A stretch of 33,490 bases of DNA from Deltaproteobacteria bacterium (GTDB lineage Bacteria > Desulfobacterota > BSN033 > UBA1163). Shown in pieces: positions 1-7,861 of the stretch. The stretch spans positions 1 through 33,490 of the forward strand of contig JAGVBT010000024.1 in assembly GCA_020059605.1 (NCBI GenBank). Direction: 5' to 3'. Made by a program: the position numbers and the translations under genes. The notes beneath the pieces were generated by a model. That model ran no database searches. It saw only the letters and a list, made by a program, of their open reading frames with translations, and had not been told where the DNA came from. Position 1 is the first letter of the stretch. Each line of letters starts with the position of its first letter.

Positions 1-60
1 CGAAGGGTGCGTCCCGCAGCCATTCATGCTTCGACAAGCTCAGCACGAACGGCTGGGGTT
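1..60. repeat. REP-like dispersed repeat, cut by the window edge
   Basis: The stretch begins with cgaagggtg and continues to cttcgacaagctcagcacg (28-46). These are the two arm sequences of the hairpin repeat seen complete at 6428-6469, where the arms read ttcgacaggctca and tgagcttgtcgaa. The first copy is probably cut by the window start. Such short hairpin repeats are common between genes and are not coding. Confidence 0.55.
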
Positions 61-98
61 CAGTCTCGGTGTCTATACAATTATGGACTGATTAGTAA
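46..98. repeat. Left copy of a 53-bp perfect inverted repeat
   Basis: Bases 46-98 are the exact reverse complement of 31991-32043. The match starts at cgaacggctgggg and ends at ggactgattagtaa, and the first base outside each end mismatches. The two copies face each other across about 31.9 kb. No transposase lies beside either copy, so the nature of the element is unknown. Confidence 0.9.
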
Positions 99-156
99 TT
101 GATTATCGAACCTCTTCTTGGCCTTTAGACTCAGGACGATATCATGGAAGGATAGC

Positions 157-192
157 AAAGGGGCTGTTTGATTCGCCCCTTTTCTGTTTTTT
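157..192 (+). terminator. Rho-independent terminator
   Basis: An 8-bp stem AAAGGGGC (157-164) pairs with GCCCCTTT (175-182) across a 10-nt loop and is followed by TCTGTTTTTT. It would end a plus-strand transcript entering from outside the window. It also insulates the toxin-antitoxin promoter just downstream. Confidence 0.75.
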
Positions 193-236
193 GATGAGAT
201 CGATTCATTGCCAAACGTTTATTCGAGGATCACCTA

Positions 237-265
237 TTGATATGGATTTTAATGTGGGTTAAAAT
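237..265 (+). promoter_or_regulatory. Candidate sigma-70 promoter of the MazEF-type pair
   Basis: TTGATA (237-242), a 17-nt spacer and TAAAAT (260-265) lie 33 bases before the antitoxin start. A second -10-like TATAAT sits at 269-274 without a good -35. The AT-rich region between these boxes and the start is the likely place for autoregulation by the antitoxin, but no clear operator palindrome was found. Confidence 0.5.
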
Positions 266-298
266 AGTTATAATAATATACATTCCTTGGAGGATAAT

Positions 299-532
299 AT
301 GCGGACAGTACAGATGACCCTCGATGATCAATTGATCGAATTGATTGATAGGGCTGCTAAGAATTTAAAAACAACCCGCTCGGCATTTACACGCGCCGCA
401 TTGCGGGATGCTCTTAATAAGCTTGAGGTGAGTCATCTTGAACAGAAACATCGACAGGGGTATAAGGCACATCCTGTAAATAAAAAAGAATTTAGCGTTT
501 GGGAAAAAGAGCAAGGCTGGGGGGATGAATGA
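299..532 (+). CDS. Ribbon-helix-helix antitoxin of a MazEF/PemIK-type pair
   Basis: The 77-residue protein opens with MRTVQMTLDDQLIELIDRAA, the beta strand and first helix of a ribbon-helix-helix DNA-binding domain, and then KTTRSAFTRAALRDAL as the second helix. The C-terminal 30 residues are charged and probably bind and neutralise the toxin. The open frame reaches back to TTG 287, but that codon lies inside the Shine-Dalgarno sequence ggagg (289-293), so ATG 299 with a 5-nt spacer is chosen. Its stop overlaps the toxin start (ATGA), as expected for translational coupling. The family assignment rests on the fold signature plus the MazF neighbour. As in related modules, the complex probably represses its own promoter. 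Confidence 0.85.
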   Translation: MRTVQMTLDDQLIELIDRAAKNLKTTRSAFTRAALRDALNKLEVSHLEQKHRQGYKAHPVNKKEFSVWEKEQGWGDE

Positions 533-840
533 AAAGGGGAGAAATCAGATGGTACAAGTTCCAGCCGCCCGATAAAAACCGTCCTGTTTTGATTCTTACA
601 CGTGATTCCATCCTTGAATATCTTGGAGAGGTCACCGTAGCGCCCATCACCTCAACCATAAGGGATATCCCCAGTGAAGTATTTTTATCCAGAGAGGATG
701 GCATGCCAAAAGATTGTGCTGTAAATTGCGACCACATTCAAACGGTTTCCAAAGGAAGGATAGGCTCACCAATCACGACGCTTTCTTCTGAAAAGATGGC
801 CCAGGTACGGGACGCCATCTTATTCGCCCTGAATTTATGA
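529..840 (+). CDS. mazF: MazF/PemK-family mRNA endoribonuclease toxin
   Basis: The 103 residues match the usual length of MazF/PemK toxins. Visible signatures are the N-terminal MKRGEIRWYKF strand, KNRPVLILTRD, then VTVAPITSTIRDIPSEV and the later DCAVNCDHIQTVSKGRIG. In the family the Arg of RPV and the Thr/Ser after APIT lie in the RNA-binding cleft. MazF toxins cut mRNA at short sequence motifs and stop growth when the labile antitoxin is lost. The start overlaps the antitoxin stop by 4 nt. The gene ends 4 nt before the convergent end of the next gene. The cleavage motif cannot be predicted from sequence. Confidence 0.9.
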   Translation: MKRGEIRWYKFQPPDKNRPVLILTRDSILEYLGEVTVAPITSTIRDIPSEVFLSREDGMPKDCAVNCDHIQTVSKGRIGSPITTLSSEKMAQVRDAILFALNL

Positions 841-844
841 ACTC

Positions 845-2809
845 TCACTTCAACCCTGCCTTCTTCAGGGCAGCTACCTCCCGCTCTATATCGGCTTTAT
901 TCCTGTAAGTGAGTCTCTTTTCATAAGATTCAATACTGAATTTAGGATTTATCCGGAGAACTTCTTTTGCCGAAGCGTTAGCTTCCGCATCACGGCCCAT
1001 TGAACTGTAACAAGCCGCAAGAAAAATATGCGCAGGTAGAAAATCCACGTTTATCTGTATTGCCTTTTTCAATATTGATATCGCTTCATCATACTTCTCC
1101 AACATGAAATAGGCGCGGCCTAACACATCATATTGAAGGGGGCCAGGGAACGGGGATAACCGTATCGATTGCTGAGCATACATCACACTTTCTTCCCACT
1201 TGCCGGAAACGCCTACAATCCCCGCAAAAAAAATAAATGCCAGTGCCCCATTGGGATTGAGAGCAACAGCCCGTTCTCCCTCAGCGATAGCTTTATCATG
1301 CTGACGCATCACAAGGTAGATGGCGCCCAATAATGAATGGCCGAGATCAATCGAATCCTCCATGGCGAGAGCCTTTTGCGCCAATTCAAGCGCTTTCTGA
1401 ATGGATTTAGCAGGGGATTCACTCCATCCATTCCTCGCATCCCAGAAGTGGGTCGTGCCTAAATTGATATAAGCACATGCATACTTAGGGTCAAGTCCAA
1501 TCGCTTCCTCAAAGAAGTGACGAGCTGTATCATTGTCTTGTTTAGTGCCGCGCCCCATGAAACCGATTCCTTGATAATTTAATACATAGGCTTTTAGGTT
1601 TTTCGTCCCTCCTTTTGTCCAACGACGGGCTTGCTCCCCGTCGGTCAGCTCTATTCTCATAGCCCGCAAAATTTTGATCGTGATCTCATCCTGCAAAGCG
1701 AATAGATCTTTAAACTCCCGGTCGTAGTGCTCACTCCAAACGTGACCACCCGTTATTGCATCGACAAGTTGAGCTGCGATCCGCACTTTATCACCAGACT
1801 TCTGGACACTTCCTTCCATCACGTACCGCACCCCTAAATCCTCAGCCACTTTCTGAATCTTTACGGACTTTCCCTTATAAACGAACGTTGAGTTCCGGGC
1901 AATGACAAACAGCCTCTGAAACGTGGAGAGGTTAGTGATAATTTGTTCAGTTAATCCGTCACTGAAATAGTCCTCCTTGGGGTCGCCAGTCATGTTAACA
2001 AAAGGGAGCACGGCAATAGAGGGTTTATCAGGCAAAGGAAAAGCCATCCTTTCTATCGATGCAATCTTGCCCGCGGGAGTATAAAAATAAACTCTCCAGA
2101 TAGCTAAACCTGCTAAGATGAATACGATAGCCAGGGCGGCCCACGACCAATGCTTTAGTAATGGAACCTTTCTCTCCTTGTATGGGATTACCGGAGTCTC
2201 GGGTTCTTTCGGGACGAGTTCAACAGGCCCCGGTTTCTCCTCTCCCTTCCTTTTTAGACCCGAGATAAACCTCTCCCATGCCTCCCCGTTCTGGTAGTCC
2301 TCATAGATGATCATAATATCATCCAAACCTGCCCCGAGCTTATCAATCGAAAACCTGAGCCTGACATTCTCCTGGCTACCCCTGTACTCAAAAAGATTGG
2401 CCCAGAGGTCTTTTTTAGCCTCAGTGAACCGATAGGTCTTACCAACGCCGTTCTCCAACTCTTTCTTTCTCCCGATGACCTTGAAAAGAGGCGCATTCTC
2501 TAAATCCGGCAATGCATCCTTCCATTTCCTGTAAATCCTCGGAAGCAGATGCTCCTTGTCCGATGTCCCGGCTGACCCCCCAATGGTGTCATTAAGCAAG
2601 GCAAGCAGGGGTGCATGTTCCCCCAATGGGATGGATGTGATTTTTCCAAGTCTTTTCATCTCATTGACGACAAGGGCGATGACCGCAAGGTAAAACATCC
2701 GCGAAGGCGAATCGAAATGAAGGGTCAACTCGGTTTTTTGTTCGAGATGGATATGGAGTTTGAACTGACTGAGGTCGATTTTAATGGCCTGTCTGGTTTT
2801 TTCTTCCAT
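845..2809 (-). CDS. Membrane-anchored TolB-like/TPR protein (adenylate-cyclase-associated type)
   Basis: This 654-residue protein has three parts. Residues 1-200 form a soluble domain that I do not recognise. Residues about 220-243 are one membrane segment (WSWAALAIVFILAGLAIW). Residues 262-390 carry the TolB/FlgO-like domain with PSIAVLPFVNMTGDPKEDYFS, VRYVMEGSVQKSGDKVRIAAQL and GGHVWSEHYDRE. From about 400 to 620 there are TPR-like repeats, ending in EVLRINPKFSIESY. The TolB-like plus TPR half is the standard C-terminus of many bacterial proteins whose N-terminus is an adenylate cyclase or winged helix; neither is evident here. A sensing or scaffold role at the membrane is inference. Start ATG 2809 follows GAGG with an 8-nt gap. 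A related 3' fragment lies at 6566-6775. Confidence 0.75.
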   Translation of the reverse strand: MEEKTRQAIKIDLSQFKLHIHLEQKTELTLHFDSPSRMFYLAVIALVVNEMKRLGKITSIPLGEHAPLLALLNDTIGGSAGTSDKEHLLPRIYRKWKDALPDLENAPLFKVIGRKKELENGVGKTYRFTEAKKDLWANLFEYRGSQENVRLRFSIDKLGAGLDDIMIIYEDYQNGEAWERFISGLKRKGEEKPGPVELVPKEPETPVIPYKERKVPLLKHWSWAALAIVFILAGLAIWRVYFYTPAGKIASIERMAFPLPDKPSIAVLPFVNMTGDPKEDYFSDGLTEQIITNLSTFQRLFVIARNSTFVYKGKSVKIQKVAEDLGVRYVMEGSVQKSGDKVRIAAQLVDAITGGHVWSEHYDREFKDLFALQDEITIKILRAMRIELTDGEQARRWTKGGTKNLKAYVLNYQGIGFMGRGTKQDNDTARHFFEEAIGLDPKYACAYINLGTTHFWDARNGWSESPAKSIQKALELAQKALAMEDSIDLGHSLLGAIYLVMRQHDKAIAEGERAVALNPNGALAFIFFAGIVGVSGKWEESVMYAQQSIRLSPFPGPLQYDVLGRAYFMLEKYDEAISILKKAIQINVDFLPAHIFLAACYSSMGRDAEANASAKEVLRINPKFSIESYEKRLTYRNKADIEREVAALKKAGLK

Positions 2810-2896
2810 TTGGGGCCTCGACCGGTTTTTAAAAAGTGAAGTAATGTTAGAGGGTTAAATGCTACAAAAAAAGATTCACCGTTTAAACCGTCAACC

Positions 2897-2925
2897 ATTA
2901 TATACCAAATTTAAAATCAAGTAAA
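2897..2925 (-). promoter_or_regulatory. Candidate promoter of the TolB-like/TPR gene
   Basis: Read on the minus strand: TTTACT (2925-2920), a 17-nt spacer and a perfect TATAAT (2902-2897). It lies about 90 nt before the start at 2809. The intervening leader contains the 8-bp palindrome GTTTAAAC. Confidence 0.5.
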
Positions 2926-2969
2926 ATTTTTTCAAATCAATCCAATACCCTGGAAAGGAGGGATCTCTT

Positions 2970-4052
2970 ATGGATATTAAACGTTACAGACCTGCATTGA
3001 TTCTTGTATGCCTTGTGTCCATTTTATTCCCGTGCGTTTCTTCATCAGAAGTAGAAACTGGATTAAATGATCCTGAATTTTTCTGTAAAATAGGGGCCTC
3101 TCTTTTCGAAAGAGGAGAAAATGAGCAGGCCATTTCCTATTTCGACAAATCCCTTGAGTTAAATCCGAATTTTGCGGAGGTTTACTTCAGAAGAGGACAG
3201 GCCTTTTCTAAGAAAAAAGAGTTCCACCGGGCGATTTCGGATTACACAAAAGCCATTGAATTACATCCAAAATATCTCGATGCCTATAACCACCGGGGAT
3301 TTCTTTATAGCCAAACGGGTCAATATGACAGGGCTTTTTCCGATTATAATAACGCCCTCGAGATCGATCCAAAATGCATAGCCGCTTACATGAACCGGGG
3401 AATGATTTATAGCATCAGGCAGCAACATGATCAGGCCATGGATGATTACAATAAGGTGGTCGACATAGACCCGCGGTTCGCCGAGGCCTTTTATAATCGT
3501 GGCGCGGTTTATAAGAAAAGGGGCCGCTATGATCGGGCACTTTCTGATTACTCCAGAGCCGTTGAAATAAATCCAAATTATTTTATGGCCTACAACAACC
3601 GGGGCGTCATTTATGGGATGCAGGGAGAATATGATAAAGCCATCTCGGATTTTAATAAGGCCATCGCATTAAATCAGAAATATGTGGATGCTTATGCGAA
3701 CCGGGGATTTATCTATGGTAAAAAAAAGATGTCTGTCAAGGCGTTTTCTGATTTTAACAAAGCCCTCGAAATTGACCCAAAAGATACCGTGGCGTATATC
3801 AACCGGGGAAATGCTTATTGCGAAAAAAAGCAATATGGAAAAGCGCTTTCTGATTTTAACAAAGTCATTGAGATAAATCCAAAAAATGGGATCGGTTATT
3901 TTTATCGTGGCGTCGCTTATTACTTAATGGATCAATATCAAAAATCTTCGATGGACATGAAGAGGGCACAGAGGTTAGGGTTTCAGATCCCATTAAATTT
4001 TCTAAAACTGATTGAAGAATCAACAGAGGGAGAGCCCGATCTAAAATCTTAG
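2970..4052 (+). CDS. Exported TPR-repeat protein (nine 34-residue repeats)
   Basis: The 360-residue product begins with a signal peptide (charged MDIKRYR, hydrophobic core ALILVCLVSILFPCV, about residues 1-25). It then consists almost wholly of regular 34-residue TPR units from about residue 35 to 335. Each carries the pattern A-Y-x-N-R-G-x-x-Y...A-x-x-D-Y/F-x-K-A-I-E-I-x-P. The repeats are unusually alike (NRG and SDFNKA recur), which suggests recent internal duplication. TPR arrays bind other proteins, so a periplasmic scaffold role is likely but no partner is indicated. ATG 2970 follows aaaggaggg with a 7-nt spacer. It diverges from the gene at 845-2809, which also uses TPRs. Confidence 0.85.
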   Translation: MDIKRYRPALILVCLVSILFPCVSSSEVETGLNDPEFFCKIGASLFERGENEQAISYFDKSLELNPNFAEVYFRRGQAFSKKKEFHRAISDYTKAIELHPKYLDAYNHRGFLYSQTGQYDRAFSDYNNALEIDPKCIAAYMNRGMIYSIRQQHDQAMDDYNKVVDIDPRFAEAFYNRGAVYKKRGRYDRALSDYSRAVEINPNYFMAYNNRGVIYGMQGEYDKAISDFNKAIALNQKYVDAYANRGFIYGKKKMSVKAFSDFNKALEIDPKDTVAYINRGNAYCEKKQYGKALSDFNKVIEINPKNGIGYFYRGVAYYLMDQYQKSSMDMKRAQRLGFQIPLNFLKLIEESTEGEPDLKS

Positions 4053-4065
4053 GGCCCTGGGGTCA

Positions 4066-4133
4066 GGCTTGTTTCTTGACTTTAAAGAGGAAACCTCCCC
4101 TCTTTTGGCGTTCCTAATTGCAAGAAACAAGCC
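4066..4133. repeat. Imperfect hairpin repeat in the 4053-4282 gap
   Basis: GGCTTGTTTCTTG (4066-4078) is the exact reverse complement of 4121-4133. A smaller inner hairpin is made by AAAGAGG (4084-4090) and CCTCTTT (4099-4105). The flanking text ggggtcaggcttg resembles interspersed palindromes often found near Y1/RAYT-type transposases, though no such gene is present. It could also end transcription from the TPR gene. The remaining bases 4134-4282 show nothing further. Confidence 0.55.
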
Positions 4134-4282
4134 CCATCAACTGAAAGTCGACCCACGCCGATGAGTATATTTTCTTACCCTGTTTTTGAGTTGCAGACCT
4201 TTTGGAAGTCGGAAGTGGGGCCATTGTTGACTAAGTTGAATAACTCTGAGATGTTGAGGTTACAGAGAAAATAGAGGGAGAG

Positions 4283-4690
4283 TTAGGCGCCATCTCTTAT
4301 TGTGGGCAATATCAGCAGACCTTCGATTTCTTCAAAGTGGTTGTCAAAAGAATAAAGCGCCAAACCATGCTTCATGGCATTGGCGGCAATCCAGATGTCG
4401 TTTGTGGGAATAGGCCGACCCTTCGCCTTTAATCTTCTAACAATCAAAGCATAGTGATCTGCCGTCTCGAGATCATGCAGAAGAATTTCAACCCGTGGAG
4501 AGTTGAGAAACGCTTCTAACTCCTGCCGATTTTTCTTTTCCTTAGCGCCGAGGGAAAACCCGGAAAAGAGCTCGGCGATGACCGTTATGTCCACGCCGAT
4601 AAGGTCGCAGTCTCTGAATGTCTCAACAACATTTTGATCATTGATCTTGAAAGAGGTGTAGATGTTTGTGTCAATTGCGATTCTTCTCAT
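4283..4690 (-). CDS. vapC: PIN-domain ribonuclease toxin, VapC type
   Basis: The 135 residues have the PIN-domain acidic set: D7 in IAIDTN, E40 in ITVIAELFSG, D98 in IPTNDIWIAANA and D116 in LYSFDNHF. These four residues bind Mg2+ or Mn2+ in VapC toxins, which cut tRNA or rRNA at single sites. Length and motif spacing are normal, so the toxin appears intact. Its start (ATG 4690) overlaps the stop of the upstream antitoxin by 4 nt. The RNA target is not predictable. Confidence 0.9.
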   Translation of the reverse strand: MRRIAIDTNIYTSFKINDQNVVETFRDCDLIGVDITVIAELFSGFSLGAKEKKNRQELEAFLNSPRVEILLHDLETADHYALIVRRLKAKGRPIPTNDIWIAANAMKHGLALYSFDNHFEEIEGLLILPTIRDGA

Positions 4691-4944
4691 TTCCAGACAT
4701 CCTCATCGATCTTCTCGAAGATTTGAGTGTTTTTCTTAAAAGTTCTCGCTTCTTCCCTGCTCCAACCGCCCGAAAGAGCATCCAGATCATAGTGCTTTTT
4801 GAACACCGGCTCTTTCCCCATACCGGTAATTTTTTTTAGCGCCTGCAGGATCCACTGATTTACACTCAGGTTGTTCTGTTTTGCCCGGAACTTGATCACC
4901 CGGTCCAGCCCGGGATCAATTCCGCGAATGGTGATGGTCTTCAT
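4687..4944 (-). CDS. vapB: Arc/FitA-type ribbon-helix-helix antitoxin of the VapBC pair
   Basis: The 85-residue protein starts with MKTITIRGIDPGLDRVIKFR, then KQNNLSVNQWILQALKK. This is the beta strand plus two helices of an Arc/FitA-like DNA-binding domain. The remaining residues (FKKHYDLDALSGGWSREEA) form the usual toxin-binding tail. The start is preceded by GGAGGAGGAC, a strong ribosome binding site. It is co-transcribed with the toxin (ATGA overlap). A promoter with a palindrome lies just upstream and is the likely site of autoregulation. Confidence 0.87.
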   Translation of the reverse strand: MKTITIRGIDPGLDRVIKFRAKQNNLSVNQWILQALKKITGMGKEPVFKKHYDLDALSGGWSREEARTFKKNTQIFEKIDEDVWK

Positions 4945-4972
4945 TGTCCTCCTCCGGATGCACTATTTGATG

Positions 4973-5009
4973 TCATTCTAATGATACTAAATGATTGCAG
5001 ATTAGTCAA
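4973..5009 (-). promoter_or_regulatory. Promoter and putative operator of the VapBC pair
   Basis: On the minus strand TTGACT (5009-5004) is followed, after exactly 17 nt, by TATCAT (4986-4981). A perfect inverted repeat TCATT-CT-AATGA (4973-4984) overlaps the -10 box. That is where a ribbon-helix-helix antitoxin would bind to block transcription. The start codon is at 4944. Confidence 0.65.
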
Positions 5010-5131
5010 CTATTTTCTTATATTATTAAGGATAAGGGGCCAACCCTTGGGATTGGAGAGGTAGAATTAGGGACAGGTTCAAATTAAAGGTCTTATTGGA
5101 TTACCCAAATAGGATCCCGCCCCCGATTTTA

Positions 5132-6274
5132 TTATTGGGAGAGCTTCTCTTCGCTCTGCATCCTCAGCCAAATTGTTAAGATTGGATCTACAGGACGCCA
5201 CACCCCTGTTTCCTCATCTTTTTCGATCAGGTCCAGTTCCTCTAATTGCCGGGAGGAGTGTTGCACTCCTCCCACGGACCCAAGCCCATGTTTTTGAATA
5301 TAGCCACTGGCCAGAAGCTTCGTAGTCGCTTCCTTAGCCAGTGCCCGCAACAGGAGACGCTGGTGAGGGGATAAACCCTGAAGAATGGCTTCAAAAACCG
5401 GCTTCTCTGACAGAATGAGCCTGTCCATGGCACGGTTGATCGACTCTTCCGTAACCGTCTTGGAGAGTTCATAAGCAAAAAAAGCCAATTTCTGCGAGTA
5501 ATAAGGATGAAACCCTGTGAGGGATACAAGCTTTCTTCCCATTGCTTCGGTGCATCTCCCCTTGTTTTTCTTAAATTGTTCGGCAATAAACTCGGCAAGC
5601 TCTTCGGACGGAAGCAGCCGCAGGGGATAGTTGATGGCGCTCTGAAAGAATGGACGCTGTCTGTCGTTGAAGATACCCAGAAGAATCCGGCGGCGGCTTC
5701 CAATAAAGAAGTAGGATGCCTGCTGTTGCTGAATGTGGGTTCTCATGATGCCTTCAACTTGTAAAGCCTCTTTCAAAGTAACAATCTCCTGAAATTCATC
5801 GAGCGCCACATGGACAAGGGATTTGGTGGTATTGACAAATTCTCGAAGGGAATCCATCGTCTCCTCGAGGAGTTCCAAACCGCCTTTTCCCGCACCCGAA
5901 GGCTCAACACTCAAAGAGACCCCTCCGGAAGGATCGGGTTTTAAAACAGGGCGGAAGGATTTCATGGTCCGGAGCGCCGATTTCCAGAGAGGGTCCTTCT
6001 TGTGCGTAATGACGAAAACCGCCTTGGCCAATCGTGAAGCAACATCATCGACCGAGGCAACACCAAAGAAGTCAGCAAAGAGCGTAACGGCGCCTTTATT
6101 CGATAACGTTTTTTGAATCCTCTTCACCAGAGAGGTCTTTCCGTAACGCCGGGGCGAGAAGAGGACCACATTCGCTTTTCCCTCGGCGTAAGCCCGTAAC
6201 TCCTTCAGTTCCGTCCTTCTGTTACAAAAAGGGGCGTCGACCGGCACTTCCTGAAGATAGAAAGGATTACCCAT
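5132..6274 (-). CDS. AAA+ family ATPase (archaeal-type ATPase superfamily), function unknown
   Basis: The 380-residue protein carries a Walker A motif SPRRYGKTS (residues 40-48, Lys46) and a Walker B motif VHVALDE (154-160). GSRRR at 192-196 is in the position of a sensor/arginine region. The C-terminal 90 residues (SPHQRLLLRALA...SRQLEELDLIEKD...WRPVDPILTIWL) look like a winged helix followed by the short tail typical of this superfamily. These single-gene ATPases with a helix-turn-helix are scattered among bacteria and archaea, often near mobile DNA or toxin-antitoxin loci, and their role is unknown. The gene lies directly upstream of the VapBC promoter on the same strand. Start ATG 6274 follows AAAGGAGATTGGA. 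Confidence 0.75.
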   Translation of the reverse strand: MGNPFYLQEVPVDAPFCNRRTELKELRAYAEGKANVVLFSPRRYGKTSLVKRIQKTLSNKGAVTLFADFFGVASVDDVASRLAKAVFVITHKKDPLWKSALRTMKSFRPVLKPDPSGGVSLSVEPSGAGKGGLELLEETMDSLREFVNTTKSLVHVALDEFQEIVTLKEALQVEGIMRTHIQQQQASYFFIGSRRRILLGIFNDRQRPFFQSAINYPLRLLPSEELAEFIAEQFKKNKGRCTEAMGRKLVSLTGFHPYYSQKLAFFAYELSKTVTEESINRAMDRLILSEKPVFEAILQGLSPHQRLLLRALAKEATTKLLASGYIQKHGLGSVGGVQHSSRQLEELDLIEKDEETGVWRPVDPILTIWLRMQSEEKLSQ

Positions 6275-6325
6275 TCCAATCTCCTTTTGATAAATAAATT
6301 ATGGTATATCCATTATTGTAAATCA

Positions 6326-6354
6326 ATAATATTTTAATGTTCCCGGATTGTCAA
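6326..6354 (-). promoter_or_regulatory. Strong sigma-70 promoter of the AAA+ ATPase gene
   Basis: On the minus strand TTGACA (6354-6349, full consensus) is separated by 17 nt from TATTAT (6331-6326). The transcript would have a leader of about 45 nt before ATG 6274. Confidence 0.65.
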
Positions 6355-6427
6355 TTTCTTTATTTAGACACAACGCAATAAATAATTGCGTATAATTACC
6401 GTTCCAGAGGGAATATTCGATGCATGG

Positions 6428-6469
6428 TTCGACAGGCTCACCATGAGCGGTCACCCTGAGCTTGTCGAA
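6428..6469. repeat. REP-like palindromic repeat
   Basis: TTCGACAGGCTCA (6428-6440) pairs with TGAGCTTGTCGAA (6457-6469) with one G-T position, enclosing a 16-nt loop. The same arms occur at the window start (1-60), and a decayed arm (ttcggcaggctcag) lies near 33058-33072. It occupies the gap between the ATPase promoter and the pseudogene. Confidence 0.75.
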
Positions 6470-6565
6470 GGGTGGACACCGTATGCGCAAATAATTTCTG
6501 CGTTATGTATAGAATGAATTGTGATAATGGTACGAATTGCGGTTATCGCCACCCTCCGCCGCGGC

Positions 6566-6775
6566 TTATTTCAAACCGGCTTTGCGGAGGGAGTCAATAT
6601 AGCGGTCTTTTGTGGCAGGGTCTTTGTAGGGGTGGATCTTGGCAAATTGTTCAAGTGAAAATTTTGGGTTTATCTTGAGGACCTCAGCCGCTGCCGCCCG
6701 GGCCTCTTTTCCGCGACCCATCATGCTATACGTAGAGGCCATGACGATACATGACAATAAATCGGCAAGATGTTA
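6566..6775 (-). pseudogene. 5'-truncated remnant of a TPR / TolB-like protein gene
   Basis: The frame encodes about 63-70 residues including STYSMMGRGKEARAA, EVLKINPKFSLEQ and RYIDSLRKAGLK up to a stop at 6566. This aligns with the last 60 residues of the 654-residue protein at 845-2809 (YSSMGRDAEA, EVLRINPKFSIES, LKKAGLK). Upstream of about 6775 the similarity is lost at an in-frame stop, and the rest of the expected gene is absent. It is therefore a leftover C-terminus from a paralogue deleted or replaced here. No promoter or ribosome binding site is evident. Confidence 0.7.
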
Positions 6776-6825
6776 CATAAAATCAATTAATATGAATCGG
6801 AGGGATTGGAGGTAGGTTCATTAGA

Positions 6826-7812
6826 TTACAACCAATCCGATTTGACGCCGATTTTTTCCCGAACCTCGTCCATCACTTTTTCAGCAATGGTTTTACAGCT
6901 GGAAGCCCCTGATTTTAAGACATCGATGATATAGCCCGGCTTCCCGTTGATCTCCCTGACGCGGGCCTGGATGGGACTCAGCTCTTCGACCATGTTCTTA
7001 TAGAGAATCTCTTTGCACTCGATGCATCCGATCCCTGCGCTTCTACAACCCTTTTCCACGTCATCAACCTGGTCCGGCTTGGAAAAAGCCGTGTGCATTG
7101 TGAAGATATTGCAGTGGTCCGGATGCCCGGGATCGCTCCGGCGCTCCCGGTGCGGACAGGTGGCCGCCGTTCTTAACTTCTCCCGGATGACCTCCGGAGG
7201 ATCAAGAAGCCCGATGGCATTATTCATCGATTTGGACATCTTTGCCTGTCCATCGGTTCCCGCAATCCTTGGAGCGGTTGAAAGGAGGACCTGGGGTTCG
7301 GGAAAGGTCTCCCCATAGCGGGCATTGAACTTCCGGGCGACCTCCCTCGAGAGTTCCACATGCTGGGTCTGGTCCTCTCCAACCGGAACATAACCTGCTT
7401 TATAGATCAGAATATCTGCGGCCTGAAGCACGGGATAATCGAGAAGACCCATGTTGATATTCTGCCGGTGCTGTTTCGATTTCTCTTTGAACTGGGTCAT
7501 CCTCTCCAGTTCACCGATTGGGGTGACACAGTTAAAGATCCATGCCAGTTCGGTATGCTCGGGCACATGGGACTGAACGAAAACGATGCATTTATCCGGA
7601 GTCAATCCGCAGGCTGCAAGGATAGTGGCTGTGTCGAGAATCCTTTGCTGCATCATTTCCGCTTCATATTCGATGGTAATCGCATGATAGTCCACGACAC
7701 AATAGATGCATTCATAGCGGTTGACCAGTTGGACCCAGTTGCGGATGGCTCCTACATAGTTGCCGATGTGAATCTCACCCGAGGGTTGAATCCCGCTGAA
7801 AATCCGGTCCAT
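6826..7812 (-). CDS. trpS: Tryptophan-tRNA ligase, probable iron-sulfur-cluster type
   Basis: The 328-residue protein charges tRNA-Trp in the cytoplasm. It has the class I signatures HIGN (residues 15-18, within SGIQPSGEIHIGN) and KMSKS (191-195), plus VVDYHAIT and PVGEDQTQH. Near the anticodon-binding region lies C234-x21-C256-x6-C263-x2-C266. This closely resembles the cysteine motif that binds a [4Fe-4S] cluster in Thermotoga maritima TrpRS. The frame extends to ATG 7827, but that codon overlaps the ribosome binding site GGAGG. ATG 7812, 8 nt after it, gives the standard MDRIFSGIQPSG start. The gene stands alone behind a terminator. Confidence 0.95.
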   Translation of the reverse strand: MDRIFSGIQPSGEIHIGNYVGAIRNWVQLVNRYECIYCVVDYHAITIEYEAEMMQQRILDTATILAACGLTPDKCIVFVQSHVPEHTELAWIFNCVTPIGELERMTQFKEKSKQHRQNINMGLLDYPVLQAADILIYKAGYVPVGEDQTQHVELSREVARKFNARYGETFPEPQVLLSTAPRIAGTDGQAKMSKSMNNAIGLLDPPEVIREKLRTAATCPHRERRSDPGHPDHCNIFTMHTAFSKPDQVDDVEKGCRSAGIGCIECKEILYKNMVEELSPIQARVREINGKPGYIIDVLKSGASSCKTIAEKVMDEVREKIGVKSDWL

Positions 7813-7861
7813 TGATAAGTCCTCCATTCGTTCAATACGCTATATTCCTGTGATTCGTTAT

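Noticed and set aside
6472..6678. 68-residue plus-strand ORF across the REP hairpin
   Set aside because: It runs out of a repeat into the antisense of the TPR pseudogene and has no ribosome binding site.
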